DNA from: Litoditis marina
Taxonomy: Eukaryota > Nematoda > Chromadorea > Rhabditida > Rhabditidae
Assembly (NCBI GenBank): GCA_964036275.1
Contig: OZ038433.1
Location: 55,135,902-55,199,901 of the forward strand
Direction of reading: 5' to 3'
Length of the DNA stretch: 64,000 nucleotides
Numbering within the stretch: position 1 is the stretch's first letter; every line of letters starts with the position of its first letter. Position numbers and translations under genes: made by a program. The notes beneath the pieces were generated by a model. That model worked only from the letters and a program-made list of their open reading frames with translations, ran no database searches and was not told the DNA's origin. This document shows positions 35,571-50,800 of this stretch, piece by piece.

Positions 35571-38241
35571 ATGGCCGCGGTTACAATCAAAATAGAAGGA
35601 GAGAATGTGGAAAACATAGCAGCCGCCGCTGTAGATGGACATGTAAGTTTCTACTAGAAGCTCGAGTTAAACTACCGGTTGAATGGACATTGTTCATTAA
35701 CCATTTATGATTTATCTTGAGCCTAGTTAATGAAGGGATTGCAAAACAACATTATGTTGCTCGCCATTGAACAGACTAAATGTAATAACTGAAACACCCG
35801 AGCGAAGTATTCACACGACTTCACGACCATTTCAACGCGAGGGCTGCAAAAATGATCCCGTTTGTAGATTGTAGTGCCTGCCAAAATTGAAGCTTTCCCT
35901 CTATTGCTCATCATCAAAGTTCAGAACGGTTCTGTCTTTCTTGGGAAAAGTACAATGAACCCTTTTCGAGAACTGAATGCTGTGTTTAAGGTCTATTAGT
36001 ACACGTTAAACGTTATTTTTGAGGTTTCTGCCCGAAAATTCGTGAGATGTTAACAATATGACCAAAACTCAAAACCTACAACCATCAATCTGATAACGAT
36101 TTACTTTTCTCGGAAACCAGACTGTTTATATATTTTTTGATACCTTTGCGGCTCTCATGCCATTAGTTTTTTTTTGAAATTATGGCCGAAACATTTTCCC
36201 AATAATAATTCCAGATGTCGCGACGGGACTCTACTCGACGCAGCGTCCGCCGAAGTCGCGCTTCTTCGGCCGTTGAAAACGGAACTTCGGATGGGGAAGG
36301 AAGCGGACTCAATAGAGTAAGAATTTCTATCACATATTATAGAACCTATTATTTTTTCTATAAATCTTTTCACTGGCACTGCATGTCATGCACGCTATTA
36401 ACTCTATCCTACCTGATGATTTGCGGAACACATTGATAACCCATAATATGTAACCTGAAAGGCCATTCATGACTTTTTCTGTAAGTAACAAAATTACCTA
36501 TTCTCCGTTTAATTTTTTCCACCCGATTATTTCGTTTCCGACTTACAGGGAAATCATCAACGTTGAATGTGTTGAAAGATTTTATTCAAGTGATGGATGA
36601 TATAGATGGGGTGACTAGTAGACTATTACCAACCAGCAGCTAAATTATCGAAGTTCCTAACTTGAGTCGTTTTCGATAAAGACAACAAGTCGAGGAAGCA
36701 CAATGGAACTACTCCTTTGTACTTGTCTGACGTGTTTTCTGAACGACGAATGCTATAGAGTGTTTTTTTCATCAGATTCTGACACTGTACGGTGCCTTCA
36801 ACGCGCTTTTCAACTTCATGGCATTGACGATTTCCACTTAAACAAGTGTGGTGGAGTAATTCGCAAAACTCGTAATTTTTTTGAATTCACGAACATCATC
36901 GCCGAGCATCTGCGTGTTTATAGTGCTTCCGAAACATTGATCCGATTCTATCCCTCCCCGCATGAAACCCGATTTTCAGCGAGGAATCAGACGATTACGC
37001 AGTCTGGAGAACATCATTCGATGGTTTCAGTCCGGAAAGGTCTGTCATATCCAATGTTCACCAGGAAATGTGAAACGTCCTCTAGAATTGTCTATCTGAG
37101 CTACAAAACCGTTCCAGTCTTTAAAGCAGGACGATTATGTGGACCAATCCCGTGTCAACGGTCCTTTAAACTGCAATTGAAAAATGTATTGCAGATTAAA
37201 GGACTAAAGCGTTGCGACTGGATCACATAATCGTCCTTCCTTAACCAACCGCAACTACCGCCTTTTCACAAATATCCCTATATCCCACTTACATATTTAT
37301 CTCAGCTAAACTTATGAGATCAGTTGCTTTGCACTTTTCACCGCCCTCCCCAACTTTCACAGTTAATGTTAGATGGATAGTATGATAGGGAACGAGAGAG
37401 TGTAAAAACAGGCGAGTTTGCTATGGAAGCAGACAATTACCTCCCGTTACCTTACCCGCACCACGCACCAACACCCTTCCACCAGCGCTGATTACAGTTT
37501 GAAACTACATCCAAAACAAACAGGTAATCGCTCACACATAAACATATCGACTTAATTTTCATAGCAACCTACCTATATATTCAATGCTGTTTATTCGAGA
37601 ATCCCAAGCATAAGTGGAAATCAGAAAACTTTTTGAAACACGAAACTAACCCCGTTCTATGTTTCAGAGTAGCACCAAAAAGTCGCAAAGTGTTCGGGAG
37701 CATGAGCCCGGCCTTCGCGCCATGCTCTACGGTCTGGATCAGAAACAGTGAGTTGTTTAGCAGGAGACTAATAGAGAGATAGAGAAAGAGAAAGAGAGAG
37801 AGAGAGGGAGAGAGGGAGAGAAAGAGATATGACCTCTCGCTTGTAGTGTAAAATCGATGTCATAATTTAAGAGTTTCGGCCAAAACGTACCGGAATCAAA
37901 CTAGATTTCCCGAACTTTCCCGGACGCTGTTCAGTTTGTACCTACCTTGAAAACTGATCAGACCAGAGTGAAGTTTCACGTATTTTATCGACTATTTTTC
38001 GGTCTTTTCTAATCCTTGAAAATTTTCAGCGAGAAAGAAGAACAACAAATGAAGAAACTGCAAAAGAAAATGAAAGGTAGGTTTCTGACAGGGGAAACAA
38101 TAAGCTTTCAGCGAGGAAAGGCGTAAAAGGAGAGGAAAATAGAAAGAGAGAACGGAGATGAGAAGAAAGAGAGATAGCATAGAGAGAATACGAGACAGGA
38201 AGGAAGAGAAGTTTCAGAGGAAGAGAGAGAAGAAGAGAGAG

Positions 38242-38285
<44 letters not shown>

Positions 38286-38589
38286 TCGATAGATAACCCA
38301 GAGACAACATAGAGAGGAATATTGTACATTATAATAGTACAGTATAGCGTTATGGAAAGAAAATGCACAAAAACAGACACACGTTGAGATGTTTGGGTCA
38401 AACTCAACACAATAAGTGATCGGTGATCGTACTACCGGAGTATTGGATGTGACGTCACGACCGGTTACCTTCCATTCTATTGATCAGTACCTAGTCTAGT
38501 TGGAGAATTTCAGCAGAATTTTCAAGTGTAGTTTTTTGAAGTATTACTGGAGGCTTTCTCAATGCTTTTTCCGGCGCAATCCCTTTTCC

Positions 38590-38641
<52 letters not shown>

Positions 38642-38772
38642 ATCCATTCATCTATCTACCTCTCCATCTCTTCCCATCTCCGAGGATCCCTGGATCTTTC
38701 TGTTTCTGTTTCTCTGTCTCTGTCTCTGTCTCTCTGTCTCTCTGTCTCTCTGTCTCTCTCTGTCTCTCTCTG

Positions 38773-38845
<73 letters not shown>

Positions 38846-41800
38846 TCCTCTATCTACCTCTCTATCTCTTCCCATCCCGAGGGTCCCTGGAGCTTTGTAC
38901 ATATTTTACGTCACCCACTATGGACTCTGATTTCAGCCACCGCCTTCCATCGTTCATTTTTAGCCTCCAATCATGGAAAACACGACCAACATCCTTCTAT
39001 TTCCACACTTCCTCCCTCTGTCTGCGTCTCTCACATCTTATCCTCTCTCCCCAAATACATCCGTCTCTTCTCACTATATTCCGCTAATCGGGCATGGCTT
39101 AATCTTTGTAAATACACACTACTATTATGATTCCCGCTCCCCCTCTCTCTGTGTCTCTCGCAAGTTTCTCTCACCGTCTCGCTCTCTCTCTACCTACATT
39201 AACCATCGCTCTACTTTGTCTCGTTCTCTTAGACCCTCTCACTTGTCCGTGCTCCCTCGTTCTTCCACTCAATTTACTTCCAAATATATGATACATGGGC
39301 TCTGCTGCCACTTATCTTTCCGAAGAATCTGTATAAAACCCCCGCCCCAATCCCACTTTTTCTCGTTTTGATGCAAAAGTCGCAGCTTAGAGAAGACCGG
39401 TAAAGAAATCACTGGTATACTAGTAGTAAATTGAATAGTCACGTAAAGATAGCATTCTGATGAGAAATCGTGCACTTTGTCATTGCACGTTTCTGAGTTC
39501 TGCTGTATTTAACATGTTTCACATGACTACAATTGACTTACAGACTTACAGTATAACCTGCAACATTTGTTTTCACACAAAACTTTATGTGTACGAGTTA
39601 TATTCAATCTTTTTCGAAGATTTCGCCCCCGTAGTTCAGCATAACTTACAATATTATATAGTTTGACTTTCTGCTGTACTAAGAGTTCGGTGCTAGTTAT
39701 AGATAGGAGTGATTGAATAGTTCAGTACAATACGAGCAACTTATAAGATGCATTCTTATTTCACGTACTTTCTCGCCGTACAAGTGGAATTGTCGAAGGT
39801 AAAATCGTGGATAACGTCTTCAGACGCTGTTATCACCAGTAATTTATCAAGTCTGTTCTTAATTCTGTAAGTCATGTAGTGATTCTCATTGTGTTGACTA
39901 CTCCAAAACAGTCCTGTCCAAAGTTTCTCAGTATTACCTTCAAAGTTTCTTAGTATAATTAGTCTTGGGTCTTTTTCAATATACGGCAAGTGACACTTAC
40001 ATAATATGTAGGACCACAATATTATATTTATACTGTTAGTCAATTGCACAGTTCCGTGAAGATGTTAACTACAGCCGAACTCATAAACGCGCAATTACAA
40101 AGTGCACAATGTCTCATTAGAATGCTAACTGTACGTGACTATTCAATTTACTTCTAGTATATGTTACATGGGATATTTGAATATTTCATCTCGGTACTCG
40201 GGAATGGGATCTTTTCTGGTTAGATGGCGTGTATTCCGCCCGAATAAGACAGAATGATGAATATGCGGGAAATTGAAAATTCAAATTAAATATATGGGGG
40301 AATTCCCCTTTCTCTCATTTAGCGATGAAATTAGTATTATTGTTTTCGACGCTATGGGTCACTAAGAAAAAGACGAATTAGGTTTGTCTCAAAATTAACT
40401 CAAGAACAAATTAGTTATTAGTGAGCTTCCAAACTATGCTTCCTGCGTTTCTACATAGTCAATTAGGAACATTGAGTTTCGAAACTCTTTGAAGCATCAA
40501 TACTAGTTGAAGAACAAGGTTTGTTCGTTTTTGACTAAAGCATTGTTACGATCTATATTCGCTAATGTTTTTTTCTATAAACGCCTTGTTTGTATATACC
40601 CCTTGTAAAGATAATTCCAATTTTAGATCACCAAAATAGATTACATTTCTATTATGATGTCTTCCTAGGGTCGGTGTGTTTTTCACCTCCATATTTTGCA
40701 AAATACAGTTGTTTGTTCAGAATGTGTAACTTATTGATATTGATATTGATCCATACAACTCACTGAATTAGGACCCGAATAGAAAATATCATCCCAATTA
40801 TCCCGAAATTAAGAATATATTGGACAATATAAATATATTCCCAAAACTTCTGGCTATAGCTCGAAGTCATCTGACACGAGATCATAGCCCCAGCGAACGC
40901 GACCATACTGTTTACTGATACTTTAAAGTGTTCAACATGCCACTTCACGTCTCACTTCTCGTTCACCCCCCCGAGTACGCATGAAACACTGGAATGATCT
41001 AATACCAGCCGGTCAACATGATCCACTTTTGTTCTTATTTCATTTCCGGAAATAGTTAAAAATATAATTTAGATAACTAAAATTCAAATGTAGCTGATTG
41101 TTGCCATTCTGCGGTTTTTTTCGGTACCGAAATCACACAACAACACGTTTTAGAAGAACATATCAGAGATATATAGAAACACAATTATCACTTGAGTGTT
41201 TCAACCTCTTCTGCTATTTTCTATTCTCTCTTTCTATCCATTATTTTTGTCTTTTTGTGTATTTCGACCCCTCTCTTTCTCTCCCTCTCTCTCTCTCTCC
41301 CTCTCTCTCTCTGTCTCTCTCTCTTCCTCCACCAGTCAGTGCCAAATATTGCCGGCTGCCTCTGTGATTAATATTTTTTCAATGAATTCGTTGTGTAATC
41401 TGACACCAATGTTCATAATCGTGACATTTCACTCGCAATTTACGGCAGCCGTCGACTAGTTTTGAGTTGGTCTGAATATGTATGCTAGAAGATCCGGGCA
41501 CCTTCATCCCATCCTGCGTCTCCTCGAACATACGCTATTTCTCTGCTCTTTCATTCCGTCGGGATGTAAGAGCAGAGCAATAGTGAGGCAGAGCGAGAGA
41601 CGCAGGATTCGATGAAGGTGTCGGGATCTTCTAGCATACGCACTGTGAAACTGGTTTAAGAAGACTAATTTGTATATAAGGTAATTTATTTGAAAAGAAT
41701 ATATTAACTATTCATACGTAATTCGAATTTCTGTCAGTCATAATATCTAAATTGTCTCCAAGTTTCTGAGATTATTTTTGCTCACCGTATTCACTCCGTT

Positions 41801-44800
41801 TTTTCATCATCCACGAGAAGTTATCCGAACTTGAGATAAATCATGAAACTAACATAACATCTACCATGTTCTAACACATTTTGGTCATACCATTCCTTAG
41901 TTCTCTAACCGTCTAATCATAACCCACTTGCAGCATGTCTCTACGTACTCTCTCCCCCTCTCCCAACGACGGTCTCCTCACTCTCTCTGAGCCCCACATT
42001 CGGGCGTCCATCTCGGAAGACGTGATTCAGAAGGCTGCGTCCATTCAGAAGAAAAGTCGTCTTTCGGAGCCGTTCCATCGTCTGTCGTCCCGTCAATTTC
42101 TGCCCAAATCTCTGCGGGAACAGCGCAGCAAAACCTGCAGCCCCGGCAAGAAAGTGCGCAGCCAAACGGTGCAGAACCTACAAGCGGAAGTGGGAACAGT
42201 TTAGTATTGACAGATCGTGTGTGACCGAATCCTAGTTGTAATTTGATCTCCTACACGCCATAATTTGAGACCGAGAAGCAGCGGAATCAAACTACAAACA
42301 CAGAGGTTTAGGGCAACGTACATCGAATTCACTGCCTTGAAATGAGCGAGCTCATTATGGGTGTTCACAGACGTTCAATGGAACCAGTAAGTTAGACAGA
42401 AAAAAACGTGTGATTCAACTACTAGTAGTACTAGTGAATCTAAACCATGTGGGAGTATTATGTTGAACGTTTGTACGGAATCTTTGTGGGGTTCGCTCGT
42501 TTCAAGGTATGCCAAGACGGTGCATGTTCCTCTCTTCTCTGTGTTTGTAGTTTGATTCCGGTGATTGGAGGTCAAAATCAGCAAACTTCCGAACTACAAC
42601 TCGGCTGGCTATGAACTTCCCCTACAAGCTGGAGGTCCAGCTAACTCTTTGTTCTTCGAGAAAGTTACAATGACTGTAGCCAGACAGTTTCTCACCAGTT
42701 TGAGATGCTCTCTCTGAGGAATCGTTCCAAAATAAACTGACTAAATCTTATAGTCTAGTTAGTTCCACTCTTGGTAAATTCTATATGTCGCCGGGTTTTT
42801 TTGGTAACCTGACTGGTTTTTTGGTAACCCTTTTTCCGGTTACTTCGTAGGTAGCCGAAAATGAAAAATCGGTTACCTGTTTCTCCAACGCAAAATGTGG
42901 TTTTTACCGTTAGTTCGTACGGTAACCAGATTTGGGTTTTAGTTACCTGTGAGGTAATCTGAAAAAAGGGTTACCAAAAACCGGATAGGTTACCTAGAAA
43001 CCAGGTTATTTGTAGAATTGGCCTCCACTCCTTTCTAGGCATGTCGAACTCATAATGCCGAAGTGCACCTCGAACCGCAAAAGACGATGCGCAAGAGTCT
43101 GTCCGATTTTGTGCTGGGATGTAAGTTTGCTTATTAACAACCTTGTGTGGCGTTTCTGTGTTCAACCCAACTTCTCGTTTGATATTATTTCACAACACTC
43201 AGCCTACCTTATTGTTGTCGATCTCCGTATTTCAATATTTCAATCCGACGCAATCCAACGTCTTTATCGTTCCCAATTCGCGCCCTTTCTCATCTTCTCT
43301 TCTCCCTCTCTGTCCAGCTGTCTTTCTTCCTCTCTCCGATTCTTTCTCTCTTTCTCTTATTCTCCTCCTCCTCCTCTCTCTCCCTCCCTCCCTCTCTCTT
43401 CCCCTCCTCTCTCTCTCTCTCCCTCTCTCCCCTTATATGAGTTCTAATCGGATTCTCAAGTTCCCACTGCATTGTCTTTCGTCTTCCATTCGAAATCCTC
43501 GAATTCCCCCCTCCTCTCTCACCTCCCAAATGGGATGGCGGCGATGGAGAAAAGGTGCGTTTAGATGACGTCACTTAGGATGATCACGCATTTTACATTA
43601 ATTTATATCCGTACTCTTCTTCTTTGTCTCTCTTTTAGACATTTATTTTTAAGTCCTAGTTAATGTGCACATGATTCACTGAACCAGTGTTTCACACAGT
43701 CCATAATAAGTTAGGAAGGAGGGAAATGGGTTTTATGTCGTGTTTATCAACCACAAACATATACACTTCATTGGGGTCAGGGAATTGCGAAGAAAGAAAA
43801 TAGAAGAGAGAAAGAAGCAGAACAAGAGAGGAAGAAAGAAAAGAAACAGACAGAGAAAAAGAAAGAGGGTGGGAAGAAAAAAAGAAAGTAGAGCGAAAGG
43901 GTGGGAGACATAGAAGGAGAGAGATAGATAGACAGTAAGAAAGAAAAAGAGAGAGAGCGAGAAGTGAGAGAGAGGAAGAGAAAGAGATAGAGAGAGAGGC
44001 CTACCGCGACGTGGAGAGAACTAGAGGTAGTTGGACAACTGCCGCTGATATCATCTTTCCTGCAGCCTAACCACGTACAAAAAGACAGCCAAAATGAAGT
44101 CTTTAGCTCTCAAATTCTTTTTATTTTGCTTTTTGTTGTAGGTTAACAATATTTCGCTTAATTATATCAGATTTTTATAACAATGTGTTTTGTGAGATTC
44201 AATATCTCTAGATTATATCTTGGGAAAAGTTGAAAGCGAATAAGCCAAACCTTTTCAAATGCTAACAGAGGTGAGGAGAGTCGTTAATGCTCAAAAGTGT
44301 TTGCTGTTGAGACTCTAGGTAACTAACATTTCAGAGCATTATGCTCCGTTTTTTTTTCGAAATTTTCCTTCAATGCCAAGTTGCAATTTCTCGGGTTGAT
44401 TACAACACTGACATATCTGGCTGAGCTGACTACTTGTACAATTTCACTGACAGTCAAATGATGTCAGCGCATACAAGAGACTAATGCCCAAAACACCACT
44501 TGTGACTGTGTCTGCAAAAATAGACTAGTATTGTAACAATTTAAAAAAAGAATGTGAGCGCAAACACGCACTTTAACTTAAAAGTCACACTAGTTTGTAC
44601 GAGTTCTCCATATAGGCTATATGAGAACTGAGCAAGCGTACCATTTCTGACAATAGTTCGATGCTTGAATGAATTTGTAAATACAGTTAATTAGCCTTCT
44701 TTTTAAGTGCGTTCTACCATAAATGAGTTTGTTATGCAATAAAACACCTACCCCTTCGGCTTCGGGGTAGAGGCGAAACTTACCTATTATATGTTCTATT

Positions 44801-47800
44801 CTTTCAAACTATAAGTATTTTAACTAGAACGTCCATTCTCATTCATCGCGAACATTAATTTCCCAGACAATCGTCGGTTCGTGCCATTGAAATTGCTATC
44901 ATCCGTCAATTCACGGTACGCGTTCCAATGTTTCATCGCGAACCGCCAGTTATTCCCTGCCCATTTTTCGCAGGACAGCCATTTTCTCAATGCGCGCATA
45001 CCAACATCGGAATGAAGCGCTTACATTACCTTTGATGGAATCTGTTTGTGTGGTATTTTGTTAGTAGCTGACTTTTAGTCCCAGTTATATAGTGGCACAA
45101 CTGTAGCTTGGGAGTATTGACGCGAACCAAACGGGCTAAACTCAATAGCTTGAAAAAAGGCGAAGCAAACATAGTATATTTTTTGTCTACACAAGTTCAT
45201 TCACGTATAAGCTTGTTTAATCTTTCGCACTGTTTATAATTTGAGCACGTCCTAGCTAGTTGGAAATTAGCAAAACAGGGATTGGTTGCTCTACCCAGTC
45301 ACAACGGTGTTCGTTATATATTTTTTATAGTTTCAACCGATTCCCATACAATCTCATTTAGGGTAGATAGCTAAATTTATTTCAACGCAGTGAAGTTAAG
45401 CCAGGAGTAATTTCCATTTTGCTAGCTAACGATTAGAATCACAATTGAGTGTTTTCTACTGCTGGCTTGACAGAAAAACGTAATCTTTAGCGCATTGTTC
45501 TACAAAGAAGATAAGATCATCTCGCAATTTACCAAGTTCATGTACGATTAACGAAAAACGGTTCAGCTTTTTCTTGTTTTCTTTCTATTCCACTTCTATT
45601 TGTGTTTGATAGATTGCCGTTGGCAGTATTGTTATTTTGTTGCCTCTTCATCTCGAACCACGCGCCTCAATATGGAAAACTATCGGGTTTCAGCTGGCCC
45701 CAAATACCCTCGTCACGTCTTTCGACACCAGAATTACGAGGAAAATTACTGGAGAGAATACTAGCGAGAATACCGGGAATAGTACCACTAGCGAGGGTGA
45801 GACGGAGACATGCAGTCTCTGTTAACCTCCTATCAGGCCCTCAGGGAGAAATCGCCTCTTTTGGAACGACTCCAGGAAATGACGTCATCAGTCCAATCGT
45901 CTCAATCCTATTATCAACGTAAGGAGGGGGGGGGGGGGGTGTCCTGAAACATTGAGGTGAACTAGAGATCAGTGCGATTTGAGTGCATGTTTTGGATGGA
46001 GATGTGGGATGAGTCCTGAACATGAATTCGTAATTCTTTAGTAATCTGAGTTCAACTTTTTGATGGTTCGGTTTTGATAATGGCAAAATCACTTATTACG
46101 CTGCAAACGTTTTGAAATATGCAGAAAATATGCAAATGGTGTGTAATCTGCAGCTAAAACTGATAGTTCTAATATTGAGGAGGTGAACAACTATTATTAA
46201 TGACAATTTTGGCAAAACACAATTGAAAATGAGCGAGGCGCGAGAAAGACAGACATTGTTTATTGGGCTGTCCAATATTACAACAGAACAGATAAATGAG
46301 GAATATGATGTCATGTTAGAGTTAGACATCGAGAGTCGAGAGATATAATGAGGGTGAGAGAGTGAGAGAGCCATTGAAAGAGAAATTGAGAGGGAGAAAA
46401 ACAAATGAGCTGGAGATATAAAGAAATAAGAGATGGAGAGAGAGTTAGAAAAAGAAGAAGAAAACAACAGAGCACAAGCAAGGCGATTGGGTGAGCTGTA
46501 GAGAGAGATGAAAAACAGAGAAATAGAAGAATAGAGAGAAAGAGATGAAGGTCAGCGTATCTAGAAACTCATGAGCAGAGTATCTCTAAGAAGTTGAACT
46601 CTACTTTGTAATACCACTACGTGCTGTTCGGGTAATAGTTCACGTGACTCTTGACCTCCCTTTTCTGCTACCTACCGTAATCTACCTGTCCTGCTCATCC
46701 AACTCCATTTTCCCATCATAAGTGTTCGCGGCCGCGTGTGGTTATTTATCCCCCTGGGGGCATAGCCGCTGATCCCAGATATATCGATTATTCGGTCAAC
46801 CCACGCGTCCTGCCGCGCCTGCTCTCTGCCATTTCCCATCACCTATTCCCCAACAATCAATATACTTTCATCTTCTATCAATTACCCTCGTTCCTCCTAG
46901 TAATACTGTCCTAAACATCCTATTCCTTCTTCACCCGTGTTCTAGCCATTCCAGTACTTACGCGTCGCGTGCATCGTGCGTCAATCGATAATGACCCCGA
47001 ACTAGATGGACTATCTGTCTGTGCCGGAGTCGCCGGCGACTCGACGTCGTCGCGAGCTGTCTGGCATCTGGCACGATATTCGCAAGCGGAGCGTCAGTGA
47101 ACTGTCCCTCGTCTTTGATGTTTTGCGGGGACAAAGTCCCTCGGATACCCTGTATACGCATCCGGAACGGGAGCCGGATGAGCGCATCATCGCCTCCACC
47201 GGAAATATCGGAAAGAAGAGCCGGAGACGGAAAAAACCGCGGCGCTCCTGGTCCTCCCTAACCCCCTCTAATCTCGCCAAACAGTTCCATATCGGTACGT
47301 CGAATAGGTTTACTGAAACACTCTGTTGTGCATAATCTATTAAAAAACAAATTTTGTTATAGAATTGCCCTTCATTCCTCTTTTCGAAAAATTTATTTCT
47401 TACTCGAATACGATCGCGCTGCCAATATTTTTTTATGATCATCCTGTTGTAATAAGTGAAGTTCCGTCTTCCTGGGTTAGATAACAAATGGCCTGAAAAA
47501 AATCCCATTTTCGAACTCGAAACTTTTAACGCAATAATTGACTCAGCTCGAGAGAGTTTTAATTTTCCAGACTAGTGCTGGTGTAAAGGGTCTATCAAGA
47601 GATAATAAAAATTATTGCGCATTTCGAGACAAAATAGTGGTTTTCTTGAGCCTTGGAGACCATATGTAATGTACGTACTGCTTATGAATTCTCTTTCAAT
47701 AAGCAACAAAAGAAAGCTTGAGGGCACTTTAATATTTCAAGCCTCTCAAGCTGTGTGTTCAACATATTTCTTGCTACTACCGCTCACTTTGAGAAAAAAT

Positions 47801-50800
47801 GTTAGCTATAAATGAACTTTAGCACCGCACTTCCACACTTTTTACATTTGTTTCAAAAAAACATTTCACTGACGCTGAGAATGAGCTTGAGAATAAGTAG
47901 AACAAGAAAATGGTCTTCTTATGAAAGTTTGCCTATAATGTGGATGTTCTGCTTACACTACAAATGTTCTACAATTCAGTAGATTGCACACAGAAACTCC
48001 AACTTTTATTGTCTTTTATTGCCGAGTTGTTTAACGAGGTGCACTACACTTAGAAAAACCCATTATTCATGATATTAGCGTTTTCACGAAAACTATCATC
48101 AAGCAACAGTTTAACTGTTCACGAAAACTATCATCAAGCAACAGTTTAACTGACTTCTAACATTGTTTTTCATTAATTGGGAGGATAGTGCAATCTGCAA
48201 TTGAATATAAAAATAGAACGTTCCCAATATTGTGGGCACCAGAAAGCGAAGCGCAAGTTTCGTCAATTTTAAGCAAATCAGGAGACTCGCTCCGTCTGGC
48301 ATCTGGCTACTTATCTTCCACTATAAACATTGACGTGGAGAATCCTCAGCTATTTCAGTTTATTTGAACAGTTTTATCCACCAATCATTCCTTTCCTCAA
48401 AACTATGCGAAAAAGACGGCGCCGAGGTGAGATTCAGGTTATAATAATAATCTTGGTCTAGTGTAGCACCATATCTATAGAACTATTCCGAAAACTTCGC
48501 TGTTGCTATCACCAGTTCATACAATGAATAAGGATAACTTCATTCTTAATGCTTTTCTTGGGTGGAACATTTAAGTTTTCGTGTACATATATATAAGAGA
48601 GCAAGCGAGATATAGTGCAGAAGAAGAGAGCCAGGGAGAGAAAGAAAGAGGGAAAGGGGGGAGGGGGTTGGGAAATTTAAATCAAAAAATAAAAGCGTGT
48701 AAGTAACAGACATAAATGGATGAAGACAGAGAGACAGGTAGCAGGATGAAGTGAGAGAATTAGAGAGAAAGGATAGAGCGAAAAGCGTGAGTTAAAGAGA
48801 GGTAGAGACAGAAAGAGAGAGAATCATACATAGTGAGTGATAATTGAACAGAGATAAAATAAGACGAAAAGAGAGAAAGAGAGAGAGAAAGAAAGCAAAA
48901 TATCGAAAAATCTCTCCTTGTTTCAGTCCAAGAGGAAAAGGCGATGCATTCTGTGCCCTCTGCCCCCGTGGACGCCACGAAATTCGTCGCCTACGTCAAC
49001 GAACGAAGAAAGAAGCGGATACTGTTCAAGGGAGAGTACCTGGTACGCTCCAATGTTTCATCCATACTACATACATCATTCCATTCGGTTATTGATGGGA
49101 TGTGTTTTTCCGTGATGAAAATATATTGTTCAACATTTAGAATTATTACTACTATTTACAATCAACATTAATCAACCCATTTAAAGAAACTTTTTTGGAT
49201 TGTATTTGCACGCGCTTCATCGATATATGTTGAGCACGTCAAACATCAAAATGTATTGTCGAGTTGTTACTCTTCTTACACTTTTGTAAACGGTTCCCTT
49301 ACATTTTGTATAAAACCGAGAATTTCCCATACAATCAGTTTTATTTTATCATTATCTTTGCGAACTTTGTCTAATTCTCTCAAACAGGTGCGATTTTGTT
49401 GTAACACAGTTAAATGTGGCGCGAGAGTAAGTAATGTGGGCCGTTTAGCGCAGAGACACGCTTGATTCGAACCACTTGGACAAGTTACCAAAGATAAAAG
49501 AAAAACTTTCAATGGAACCTGAATGATAGCAAATATCCAATAAATGTTCTTGTTCTCAGACACAATTGCAATTTCAGATGATAAATCGCGGAATCGATAC
49601 GAACAAGTGTAGATGTGATGTCGGGAGTACGATGGGGGAAAGGAATTCCTACCCAGTCAGTTCAGTCGAATGTTTCAAAACTTTTCTAGCCAATTGGCCA
49701 ACCACTTCTTCAGTGGCCTAGATGAGAGAGTATCCCAACTTAACGACAATTCTGACATTGTTTCTTTGCGATCTGAACCGTGGATTTTTCCGTTCAAAAT
49801 ATGCACATAAAGCAAGAAGTTGAGAGAACACCACGCGATTGATACACTAGTTCATGTTTTTCTATGTGTCGAGTACATGAATGTGTTGAATAGATATTGA
49901 AATACTGAAATATTGAGATGAGAGAGTGTGCAGGTCAGAATCATTGACATCCCTGCTCTCTCGCTTTTGTAGATGGCCAACCGCAGAAAATTGAAGCTAA
50001 TCGTTCTGCGTCTAATTTTTTCTGTTTTGAATATGTTCCATGGCGTATGAGAAATCACGATTAACCACCAGGAAAATCATAGAAAATCAGTTGGCAAGTA
50101 ACAGAAATAAAATGTTGTGTTATTTCAGTTCAATGTTTTAGGATACCCTCCCTTACGATCATAACCGAGTTATTTTACCACGACTGCCTACGGACGAAAA
50201 TTCGCATTACATCAACGCCAGTTATGTCAATGTGAGTTATCGTGAATACTCACAATATCCACAGTAACCCCATTTCATATTGAAGCCTTATACGACCCTA
50301 ATTAACTCTCTGAATTTCTCATCTACTTAATCAAGTGGTTCCAAATCATCTATTTTTCTGTTTTTTTTGTCTCTCTTGAACCATAATTTCCTCACAACGA
50401 AAATAAAACTGAATCGAGAATGTATCAAATAGATTAGTTCAATGTTTCATCGTGCAACAGCATGCGTGCGGAGTTCCCTGTGCACCTCTTCTTTTTATTG
50501 CCAACTGTCTCGGGTGTCATTTGCCGACTGATATATCTGTCACACACATCACATATTTACAATCAGAAACGTTTCTTTTTAATACAAGTTCTGAAAGTTC
50601 AATTATGTCTTATAAAAGAGCTATATTTGAATAACATGAATTGTCCACTCCGTTATTTAGTAATCGCGAAAAATAGTAAACAAATAAAGTTGAAGCGTTA
50701 AAGTTGAGAGCTTGACACCCTATAAAGTACCTGAATGTTTCAGAGTTGGTTGCGGGAAAAGGCGTACGTGGTGACGCAGGCGGTGCGCACGAAACCCATG

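Noticed and set aside
38500..39087. 195-codon Ser/Leu-rich open frame
   Set aside because: It is a translation of the (CT)n microsatellite and flanks. Parallel frames exist in the other phases and on the other strand.
47011..47508. 165-codon minus-strand frame
   Set aside because: It is the antisense shadow of the GC-rich exon 47006-47294.
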